A stretch of 25,994 nt of DNA from JBIOJM01 sp044450785 (GTDB lineage Bacteria; Planctomycetota; Planctomycetia; Isosphaerales; Isosphaeraceae), in contig JBIOJM010000124.1 in the NCBI GenBank assembly GCA_044450785.1, positions 1-25,994 of the forward strand. The letters run 5' to 3'. Below the pieces are notes generated by a model. The model was not told the origin of the DNA and did no database searches. It saw only the letters and a program-made list of their open reading frames with translations. Below, piece after piece: positions 8,387 to 14,912 of the stretch; positions within the stretch are counted from its first letter, which is position 1; each line of letters begins with the position of its first letter. Position numbers and translations under genes: made by a program.

Positions 8387-9322
8387 ATGGATGGTTACTT
8401 GAAGCTGCTGGAGGGCAAGGTGGACGGCGTGGTCATCGAAAGCCCGCCGTATTTCCATCCGGAGCAGGCCGTCGCCGCCTTACAGGGCGGCAAGCACGTC
8501 TACCTGGCCAAGCCCATCTCGGTCGATGTCCCCGGGGCACTGGCTATCGTCGCAGCGGCCGACCAGGTCAAAGACAGGCTTTGCTGCTGGGTGGACTTCC
8601 AGACGCGCGTGGACCCGTTCCACCTGGGGGCGGCGCGGGAGCTGTTCGCCGGGCTCATCGGCGGGGCATTTGTGGCTCAGGCATGGTACTTGAGCGGCCG
8701 GCTTGGCCGTCAGGCAACCCCTGGTACCCAGATGGCCCGCTTGCGCAACTGGGTCTTCGACAAGGCCCTCTCCGGCGACATCATCGTCGAACAGAACATT
8801 CACGCCCTGGACGTTGCTAACTGGTTCCTCCGCTCCCACCCGGTCAAGGCCGTTGGCACCGGCGGGCGGAAGATCCGCACCGACGTCGGCGACTGTTGGG
8901 ACCATTTCGCCTGCATTTTCTGGTACCCCGGCGACGTCGTCGTCAGCTTCTGCTCCAAGCAGGCCGGCTCCGGCATCGAGGACATTGGCGTCAAGGTCTT
9001 CTGCGAAACCGGCACGCTCGAGAGCCATTACGGCGGGCCGACCAACATCCGCGGCCGGCACGGTAGTTATCCGGGCGGAGCGAGCCCCGGCATCTACCGT
9101 GACGGCGCGGTTCGGAATATCAAGCTGTTTCTGGACGCCGTGGCGGCGGGGAAGCCGATCAATAACGCCCAGGAGAGCGCTGACAGCACGATCACCTGCA
9201 TTCTGGGCCGCACGGCGGCGTACACGGGGAAGACCTTCACCTGGGATGAGCTGATCAAGGCCAACCAGAAACTGGATGCGAATATCAAGCTGCCACCCGA
9301 CGGGCCGAACTGGAAGGGATGA
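8387..9322 (+). pseudogene. Gfo/Idh/MocA oxidoreductase lacking its Rossmann N-terminus
   Basis: The 311-residue frame begins inside a Gfo/Idh/MocA protein. MDGYLKLLEGKVDGVVIESP followed by PYFHPEQAVAALQGGKHVYL and AKP is the second half of the nucleotide-binding domain, including the Lys-Pro motif. The normal first 100-130 residues, with the export signal and GxGxxG nucleotide-binding loop, are missing. The frame meets a stop at 8357, and only 89 bases separate it from the preceding gene, too few to hold the lost part. The C-terminal domain looks intact, with IIVEQNIHALDVANWF and TFTWDELIKAN. Without the dinucleotide loop it should not work as a dehydrogenase. It ends 12 bases before the next gene. 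Confidence 0.65.
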
Positions 9323-9334
9323 CTGGAGCACACC

Positions 9335-10945
9335 ATGAAGATGATCGTTCGACGGGAACTGCTGACGTTGATTGCGGGCGGCACTTTGTTGTTTGGCAGC
9401 CTACCGGCCCTGCGAGGCCAGCCGGCATCGGGTAAGGACGACGCGGCCGCGGTCCTGTGGGACCTGGCGAAAAGCAAACAGGCCGTCCATCGGTTCTCGA
9501 CACTCTTCACTGCCCATGACGTGCGGGACCACCTGGCAACCGAAGCCGCTATCAAAACAGCGCTCAGTTGGTGCAAGCGGACAGGCGTGACCAAGGTTTA
9601 TATCGAAAGCTTTCGTGATGGTTACCAGGCCCCGCGGGGGCTTCTCCAGTCGGCACGAGACCGCTTTCGGGCCGAGGGGTTCGAGACCTCGGGGTGCGTG
9701 ACCACAACCCGGGTCGGTAAACCTTCCAACGGCTGGAACCTGATCTCCTGTTACACGGACGCCGGCACTCAGGACAAGCTCCAGAAGATTTTCGAGTACA
9801 CGGCCGGGCTCTTCGACGAGATCATGATCGACGACTTCTGGTTCACCGACTGCACGTGCAAGGAATGCACGGCGGCACGTACCAGCCGAACCGTGACCGT
9901 GGGCGAACACCGGTATCCTGTCGCCGGGGACAGTTGGACCGATTACCGATGTGAGCTGATGGTGCGTCTATCACGCGAACGCATTCTCGATCCTGCCCGC
10001 CGCGTGAATCCTCGCGGGAAAGTGATCATCAAGTATCCCCAGTGGTACGATCGGTTCCAGGAGCGGGGCTACGATGTCGTTCGGGAGACGAAGGACTTTG
10101 ACCGTATCTGGGTCGGCACCGAAACGCGCGACTACAACGACCGGCGCTGGGGCGGCACTGTGCAGTACGAGGCCTATTTCCTGATGCGCTGGCTGGGCCG
10201 GCTTGGCGGCGTCAAATGCGGAGGCGGCTGGTACGACCCCTACGGAACCACGGAGAAAACCTACATCGAGCAGGCCCGCCAAACGGTCCTGGCAGGCGCC
10301 GGCGAGTCAATGCTCTTCTGCTACGGATCCTTGCAGCGTGACACAGGACCGAAAAACGTCGCCGCATTACGGGCGAACCTTGGCGAACTCCTGGCCGTCG
10401 CTGAACAGATTCGCCGGCGCCGGCCCGTTGGGGTGGCCGCGTACAAGCCGCCGAGCAGTACCGGGCAAGATGAACCGCGGGTGTTCGACTTCGTGGGCAT
10501 GCTCGGCCTGCCGCTGGTTCCTTGCCACACCTTTCCGGACGAAGCCCGGGCCGCGTTTTTCTCGCTGCATGCGCTACTGGACCCACGGCTGGCCGAGCGA
10601 CTCTCGGCCTATATCGCTTCGGGTAAGCCTGTGCTCCTGACCGATGGACTCGCGAAGGGTTTGGCCGGAAAGGTCGCGCTCGATGAGCCCAACGTCCACA
10701 TCCTGCCGGTCAAGGGCGATTCGAAGAGTTTGCTTCGGTCGCCGACCGGGGCACTGGACCGCATCCGGGAGCCGCTGCTCCGGCCGCTGGGCCGGCGCTT
10801 CGTTGCAGCGAACCGGGTCGCACTCTATCTCTGGGAAGACGGCAGTTCCGTGATCGAGAACTTCAACGACGAGCCGGCGACTGTGGAACTCGACGGCGTA
10901 TCGGAGATCGTACCGGCGCGCGGCTGGGTCCTCCATTGGAAGTGA
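9335..10945 (+). CDS. Secreted glycoside-hydrolase-like protein of unknown specificity
   Basis: This 536-residue protein starts at an ATG with TGGAG upstream. The N-terminus (VRRELLTLIAGGTLLFGSLP) is a signal peptide that could be Tat or Sec. The first two-thirds looks like a glycosidase TIM barrel: TKVYIESFRDGY, the acidic segment FDEIMIDDFWFTDCTCKECT, VIIKYPQWYDRF and FDRIWVGTETRDYN. After about residue 360 a glutamine-amidotransferase-like segment (ALLDPRLAERLSAYIASGKP) and a small beta domain (VALYLWEDGSSVIENFNDEP) follow, an arrangement reminiscent of GH42-like enzymes. I could not assign a known family. The CTCKEC motif resembles one in the upstream DUF4838 protein and may bind metal or form disulfides. 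It is translationally close to the upstream truncated oxidoreductase and is the last gene of this block. Confidence 0.6.
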   Translation: MKMIVRRELLTLIAGGTLLFGSLPALRGQPASGKDDAAAVLWDLAKSKQAVHRFSTLFTAHDVRDHLATEAAIKTALSWCKRTGVTKVYIESFRDGYQAPRGLLQSARDRFRAEGFETSGCVTTTRVGKPSNGWNLISCYTDAGTQDKLQKIFEYTAGLFDEIMIDDFWFTDCTCKECTAARTSRTVTVGEHRYPVAGDSWTDYRCELMVRLSRERILDPARRVNPRGKVIIKYPQWYDRFQERGYDVVRETKDFDRIWVGTETRDYNDRRWGGTVQYEAYFLMRWLGRLGGVKCGGGWYDPYGTTEKTYIEQARQTVLAGAGESMLFCYGSLQRDTGPKNVAALRANLGELLAVAEQIRRRRPVGVAAYKPPSSTGQDEPRVFDFVGMLGLPLVPCHTFPDEARAAFFSLHALLDPRLAERLSAYIASGKPVLLTDGLAKGLAGKVALDEPNVHILPVKGDSKSLLRSPTGALDRIREPLLRPLGRRFVAANRVALYLWEDGSSVIENFNDEPATVELDGVSEIVPARGWVLHWK

Positions 10946-10992
10946 GCGCTGGCCCGGCTCCGTTACCTTCTCCGGGAGGTGGGGGGAAAAGC

Positions 10993-11286
10993 GAAAGCGG
11001 GACAGGTCCGATATTGGCAGGATAGGGGGGGGGTGATTATTCTCGCGCGATGCCACGAACAGCGCGGCTCGCACCTGGTGGGAAGGCGTTTCATGATTTG
11101 AAACGCGGCGTCGCGAGAATGCAGCTTTTCGAGAAGCCGGCGGACTTCCGATTTGGGTCGTGGCCCGATATGTCCAGCGACATTCACTGCGAAGTGGGCC
11201 AACGAAAAGTCATCCCTCACGGAGAAACGCGCAAGAAGATCAAAAGAAACACCTCAGCTTACCAATATCGGACCTGTCCCGCTTTC
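10993..11286. mobile_element. MITE-like element with 25-bp perfect terminal inverted repeats
   Basis: The 25 bases at 10993-11017 are the exact reverse complement of 11262-11286; both contain GGGACAGGTCCGATATTGG in one orientation. The 294-bp unit has no convincing gene. Inside are an 8-bp-stem hairpin (11086-11093 with 11099-11106, GCGTTTCA/TGAAACGC) and a further 9-bp inverted pair (11039-11047 with 11112-11120). Size, terminal repeats and lack of coding capacity fit a miniature inverted-repeat element. Its right end carries the stop codon of the opposing rhamnosidase relic, suggesting insertion into that gene's 3' end. No clear target-site duplication was seen. Confidence 0.65.
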
Positions 11287-12150
11287 CGTGGGACCGGGCC
11301 CAGCAGGCCCGAGGCGACGGCGGCATCGCCCTTCTTCCAGAGACGCCAGCTCGTGAAGCTGAATCGGCCCGTGGGGCTCGTGCGGCCCGCTTGCAACCAG
11401 CTCGGCCACGCCTGGAGTGTCCCGTCCGGGTTGCGGTGGCTGTCCTCCGGCAGCGCCTCGTCGGCGATCAGCCGGTTGACCCAGAGGTTGACCACTGACA
11501 CTTCCAGGAGGTTCGCGCCCGGCCGCACCGCCGCGGTCGCGTCGACGCGGTATGGGGGCTTCCACAGGGTGCCGAGGTCTTTACCATTGAGGGTCACCCC
11601 GGCCATCACCTCGACGCGGCCGAGGTCGAGCTCGAGCCGCCGCGATGCCCCCGGCAGATGAGCCGGCACCTCGAAGGTCGTCCGATACGTGGCCGTGCCC
11701 GAGTACGCCTTGACCCTCGGGTCGGCGTGGTCACTCCACGAGACGAGCCGGTCGAGCTTGTCGCACTCCAGCCCGCGACCCGACGCGGGCGACGGGTGGT
11801 TCTCCCTGCCGGTCGGCGTGTGGCCGAACCGCACGATGGTCCAGTTCCCCTCGGGCACGTCCCAGGCGAGCCGGCCCGAGGCGTCCATCTTGCCGGTCAG
11901 GTCGATGACACGATCCCGGGGGATCATCGCGCCCGGGGGCGTGGCCGGCCAGTTCGCCCGCGGCGGGATCGGACGGGCGACCTGAAAGGACTTGGCCGGG
12001 ATGTCCTCGATGCGGTAAGAGCTGGTCGGGGTCGGGAAGGCGAGCACGGCGATCTCCCGGAAAGAGCCCGCCACGATCTGCGGCCGGGGGAGCAGGCCCT
12101 CGAACCGGCGCGGGCCGTCCGCGGCGGTCTCGGTCCAGACCACTTTCTGC
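11259..12150 (-). pseudogene. GH106-type alpha-L-rhamnosidase relic with the catalytic middle deleted
   Basis: On the minus strand an open frame joins two separate parts of a GH106-like glycosidase. The first part has VVWTETAADGPRRFEGLLPR, FREIAVLAFPTP, VIDLTGKMDASGRLAWDVPE and GRGLECDKL, which belong to the N-terminal third. At about 11750 the frame passes directly to VSWSDHADPRVKAYSGTATY, then a jelly-roll (LDLGRVEVMAGVTLNGKDLG) and NLWVNRLIAD, which form the C-terminal sugar-binding domain. The large catalytic region expected between them, roughly 500 or more residues in this family of about 1000, is absent. The true start is also missing and replaced by an arabinose-isomerase fragment. 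The last residues and stop are supplied by the terminal repeat of the adjacent element. It cannot be an active rhamnosidase. Confidence 0.7.
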
Positions 12151-13026
12151 GCTGATTGTCTCCTCGTTCGACGGCTGGCCGGTCCCCTGGTAGTAATAGG
12201 CGAGCGAGCCGAGTCGATGGCCCTCAACCAGGCGGTCGAGGGCCATCGAGGTGCGCGCCGCCCGCTCCAGCTCGGCGGCAGGGCAATCGGGCTGGACGTC
12301 GAACATGTCGTGGAACAGCGCCACGCGGTCGCGGACCTCGGTCGCGCCCACCAGGCCGCGCAGGCCGGACAGCTCGTCCACCTCGACGATCTCGACGTGG
12401 CCGCCGAAGGCGGCGCACTGCTGGGTCAGGTCGGAGTAGATGTCGAGCATGCCGCCGTAATAGTGTCCCATGACGCCGAGCCGGTTGTGCTCCATCGCGT
12501 GCGCGACGCGGGCCGCGTCGATCCAGTCGTCGACCTGCGCCCAGCAGTCCGGGTCATCGTCGAGCAGGCCGGTGACCTGGTGGAACGGGATGCGGGCGCG
12601 GCGGAAGACGTTGGCGAGCTCGGGAACCGCGCAGGCCGAGCAGTAAGCCAGCCACTCGCCGGTCATGCGGGACCGATCGCCCAGACGGTTGAACCAATCG
12701 TAGTCGATCGCCGGCCCGGGCTGGAGGTTCAGGATCAGGACCGGCACTCGCGCGCGCCGCACGACCGGCAGGACGGTCGATGACAGCGCATAGGTGGTCA
12801 CGTGAAGGACGATCAGGTCGACGTCGGCCTGACGGAACCGGTGCCCCGCCTCCATCGCGGCGTCGGGGTTGTCGATCAGGCCGAGGTTAACGACCTCGAC
12901 GCCGGGCCGCCCCAGCTTCGCGGCCACCCGAGCCAGGTACGTCTGCAACCGTTCCCTCAGGCCCGCGAACTGGGGCCAGTAGGCGTCGAGCCCGACGCCG
13001 AACAGGCCGATCTTGAGCGAGAGCAT
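12151..13026 (-). pseudogene. L-arabinose isomerase family protein, N-terminal 290 residues only
   Basis: From the ATG at 13026 (GGGGAG a short way upstream) the frame encodes KIGLFGVGLDAYWPQFAGLR, VDLIVLHVTTYALSSTVLPV, VPVLILNLQPGPAIDYDWF and MGHYYGGMLDIYSDL. These are the N-terminal and central domains of AraA/FucI-type isomerases, which interconvert aldoses and ketoses such as L-arabinose and L-ribulose. After AYYYQGTGQPSNEETIS homology ends at about 12150 and the DNA continues, in another frame, as a rhamnosidase fragment. The missing C-terminal third carries most of the catalytic Glu and His residues of this family, so the product is likely inactive. A longer start at 13116 is possible but adds a non-conserved leader. 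Rhamnosidase and arabinose isomerase together suggest a former plant- or algal-polysaccharide locus. Confidence 0.7.
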
Positions 13027-13249
13027 CGGAGGTTCGTCTCCCCTCACCGAGCGCCGGTCAGGCTGGCTCGGCGCGCCGTCTCTCACCATGTTGACCACCG
13101 CGACCGCGACCGGCAACCCGGTTCCGCCCCCAGGGCCGCAGATCCTCGGCTGGGACAGGGAAGAGATGGGCCCGGCGGGGCGTTCGAGTCTTGCGACCTA
13201 CTGGACCCGCCGGGCTTGGGCTTCATTCGGCCGGGCGACCGATGTCCTC

Positions 13250-13548
13250 GACACGGGACGACGACCTGGACTTGGCACCGGCACGATCCGAGGGTGTCGG
13301 CATGCCGGGCGTGACCCAGCCAGCTCATGATCCGGGGGCGGATGGCGTCGAACCCGATCCGGCCGCCGGCGAACGCCCGCTGCATCCAGCGCGGCCGACG
13401 GCGGAAGCGCACGACATTCTCCCGGCCCAGGAGCCGGTGCGTGGGGAAGACCCGGTAGCCCAGGAAGCGGATGCCCTGGTCGCACGGAAGAACCACGCTC
13501 TTGTGGCGAGCGAGATCATCCCGTCCAGCGGTTCCCGTAACGCTTCAT
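13250..13548 (-). pseudogene. DGR reverse transcriptase relic: start and C-terminus kept, catalytic core lost
   Basis: The ATG at 13548 begins MKRYGN, the usual opening of DGR-type reverse transcriptases. After W a single missing base shifts the frame to DGMISLA, as expected for the next residues. Then the sequence jumps at about 13510 to KSVVLPCDQGIRFLGYRVFP, THRLLGRENVVRFRRRPRWM and GRIGFDAIRPRIMSWLGHAR, followed by HADT, which is the C-terminal thumb/maturase-like end of these enzymes. The palm domain with the YxDD-type active site, about 200 residues, is absent. It lies downstream of avd on the same strand, exactly where a DGR reverse transcriptase belongs. It cannot be active as it stands, so mutagenic retrohoming would need another reverse transcriptase. 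The 3' end near 13250 is uncertain because the frame degenerates there. Confidence 0.72.
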
Positions 13549-13587
13549 GTCCCGCTCGCCTCGGGACGGCTGCGGAGCGAGCCGTCC
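13549..13587. other. Two hairpins just upstream of the reverse-transcriptase start
   Basis: Two inverted repeats lie immediately 5' of the reverse-transcriptase ATG (transcription is leftward): GTCCCG/CGGGAC (13549-13554 with 13562-13567) and GGACGGCT/AGCCGTCC (13564-13571 with 13580-13587). They overlap by four bases and so are mutually exclusive, which could modulate translation or be part of the spacer after the template repeat that DGR RNAs use for priming. The function is inferred from position only. Confidence 0.4.
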
Positions 13588-13690
13588 ACTGGGGCGGTGA
13601 AAAGATGGTCTTGACTGGCCTGGTTGTCGGCACGTCGTAGTCCTGGTTTTCTTGTGCCTGGCGGGTAGTCGGAACGCGAAAGAGTGGGCT

Positions 13691-14335
13691 TCAACGCATG
13701 CTCACTACCGCAAGTGTCTGAAAGCCGGGCAGTCCCCTTTCCCCCCCTTTCCGAGGGGGGGCCAGGGGGGGTGGACAGCGCAAGTTACAGTCTGCTTGGA
13801 CAGCGCAAGTTTCAGTGTGCTTGGACAGCGTTCTCAGGCGGAATTGACATGGGCCGAGCCGTCCAACGCGATTTCCGAGGCGGCTGCCCACACCCCCCCT
13901 GGCCCCCCCTAGCGAAGGGGGGGAAAGAGGACGGCGTGTTCGTAGTGGGGGAACGGGCGCAATGAAACCAGGATGAACGCTCCGCCGCTGCAACGCCCAC
14001 TTATCATCACTCCACCCCCCCACCAGCCGCCCGATCTCGTCGATCGATTTGGCCGCGAAGCCGTAGCTCTCGACCTTCAGGCATTGCAGGTCCTTGGCCA
14101 GCCGCATCTGAAACCGCAGGACTTCCAGGGCCAGGTTGGCGTCTTCGAGCAGGCGCTGGCGGTTCTTGGTGTACTTGGCCGCGATCAGGGTTTCGAGCAG
14201 CCCGTAAAGGTTCCGCTCGATCCGCTCGCCGAGCACGAAGCGGTGGCTGCGAGGGAACCGGCTCGTGTGGTTGCAGGACCAGAGGATCAGGTCGTAAGTC
14301 TTGGTGATCACGATCAATTCCTGGTCTTTTTTCAT
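13691..14335 (-). CDS. avd: DGR accessory variability determinant (Avd), with an extended aberrant tail
   Basis: From the ATG at 14335 the first 108 residues form a four-helix-bundle protein of the Avd/23S-IVP-like family: MKKDQELIVITKTYDLILWS, NHTSRFPRSHRFVLGERIER, LIAAKYTKNRQRLLEDANLA, LEVLRFQMRLAKDLQCLKVE and EIGRLVGGW. In DGRs Avd forms a basic pentamer that binds the reverse transcriptase and template RNA and is needed for mutagenic cDNA synthesis. Conserved sequence ends at about 14012. The frame then continues for roughly 105 residues of Pro/Arg/Gly-rich sequence made by the repeat-flanked insertion, so the original stop seems lost. An upstream start at 14380 is less likely. The gene lies 250 bases downstream of the target gene's variable region and upstream of the reverse-transcriptase relic, the standard DGR order. 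Confidence 0.8.
   Translation of the reverse strand: MKKDQELIVITKTYDLILWSCNHTSRFPRSHRFVLGERIERNLYGLLETLIAAKYTKNRQRLLEDANLALEVLRFQMRLAKDLQCLKVESYGFAAKSIDEIGRLVGGWSDDKWALQRRSVHPGFIAPVPPLRTRRPLSPPSLGGARGGVGSRLGNRVGRLGPCQFRLRTLSKHTETCAVQADCNLRCPPPLAPPRKGGERGLPGFQTLAVVSMR
13737..13927. repeat. Insertion-like unit flanked by C/G-rich inverted repeats
   Basis: The arms at 13737-13773 and 13888-13927 are near-perfect inverted copies built from C- and G-tracts around GGCCAGGGGGGG. Such GC-tract palindromes look like dispersed planctomycete repeats. The unit lies between avd and the reverse-transcriptase relic, the usual location of a DGR template repeat. The avd reading frame runs through it, giving that gene a repetitive tail. 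Confidence 0.55.
13772..13830. repeat. 25-bp tandem repeat, 2.4 copies
   Basis: Copies at 13772-13796 and 13797-13821 differ at three positions, and a third partial copy covers 13822-13830. Each unit begins TGGACAGCGCAAGTT. It lies inside the inverted-repeat-flanked insertion. There are no spacers between copies, so it is not a CRISPR array. Confidence 0.7.
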
Positions 14336-14497
14336 TGACTTGTTCAAGAACCATGCTATAATTTCATCATACGAACTCAATGACTACTGTTGAATCACCA
14401 ACACCAGACTCAACCGTGCTACACACAGCATCGCATTCCTGGAATCAAACGATGGTTGACTGCAAATCTGGCAGCAACAACCGGTTTTTTGGGTCCG

Positions 14498-14514
14498 ACC
14501 CGGCTGCGCCGGGT
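14498..14514. other. Hairpin downstream of the variable region
   Basis: ACCCGGC (14498-14504) and GCCGGGT (14508-14514) form a perfect 7-bp stem with a 3-base loop, 70 bases past the stop codon of the variable-region gene. In several DGRs a short hairpin or cruciform just downstream of the variable region promotes target recognition. No U-run follows on the minus strand, which argues against a simple terminator. The distance is longer than in the phage prototype, so the role is uncertain. Confidence 0.4.
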
Positions 14515-14583
14515 AGACCGTCATTCAGTGATATCATAGCATATTCATATAATAATAGCGCAGTGGTAAAGGAGTAAAGCGGA

Positions 14584-14706
14584 TCAGGGATAAGTCCTGG
14601 AAGGGCGGAAGCCGAGGATCGTGAGACGGTTCGACGGGGCGAACCAGTAACGGATCGCCGAGCGGACGACCGCCGGAGGATCGATGAACGACCCGCCCCG
14701 GAGCAG
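14584..14706 (-). other. DGR variable region (VR) at the 3' end of the target gene
   Basis: The last 40 codons read LLRGGSF, a variable stretch, VRSAIRYWFAP, SNRLTIL and then GFRPSRTYP before the stop. This is the standard C-type-lectin/FGE variable-region frame (RGGSF, VRSAxR, P, R, GFRPxRTYP) known from DGR targets. The codons between the fixed residues are mostly NNC (ATC, GTC, ATC, TAC, TTC, GCC, AAC, CTC, ATC, CTC), as expected when AAC codons of a template have been mutated at adenines. No intact template repeat was found in the window. Confidence 0.7.
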
Positions 14707-14912
14707 ACGAGGGTTTCTCTCATTGATAGATTCATTTATGGTTATATGATCTATAATAGATCCTTCCTTTCCCGGTTGGTAGCGGCCGTAGGGATCTTGA
14801 CACCATTCAAACACGTTTCCCAGCATGTCGAACAGCCCCAGGTCGTTGGGCAGCAAGCTTCCCCCCGGCGAGGCATGGTCTTTGCTGTTGGCTTGATGCT
14901 GAGCATAAACTC
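14584..14912 (-). pseudogene. Target gene piece 3: FGE domain C-terminus carrying the VR
   Basis: This is the end of the formylglycine-generating-enzyme-like domain, in a third frame. It reads YAQHQANSKDHASPGGSLLP, NDLGLFDMLGNVFEWCQDPY and then, after a short variable insert, the RGGSF-to-GFRPSRTYP variable region. It directly continues the previous piece (RLPTEAEWE...SIDLLE), separated by a one-base deletion near 14905-14912. A run of three T where four would restore the frame (GAG TTT TAT GCT) is the likely site. The fold is the C-type-lectin-like FGE/sulfatase-modifying fold; in DGR targets it displays variable residues as a binding face and does not act as an enzyme. As read, the frame cannot be translated together with the upstream part. 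Confidence 0.75.

Noticed and set aside
11658..12155. Plus-strand open frames opposite the rhamnosidase relic
   Set aside because: These are shadows of GC-rich minus-strand coding sequence without recognisable motifs.
13549..13587. Rho-independent terminator before the reverse transcriptase
   Set aside because: Neither hairpin is followed by a T-run in the direction of transcription.
13497..13690. A-rich segment upstream of the reverse-transcriptase start as the DGR template repeat
   Set aside because: It shows only a short TTCCG-centred similarity to the VR end and lacks the expected runs of AAC codons.
13772..13830. Possible CRISPR array
   Set aside because: The copies are directly tandem with no spacers, and there are only 2.4 units.
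14380..14577. Small plus-strand open frame between avd and the VR
   Set aside because: It has no ribosome site or family motif, and it runs through the hairpin in the DGR spacer.
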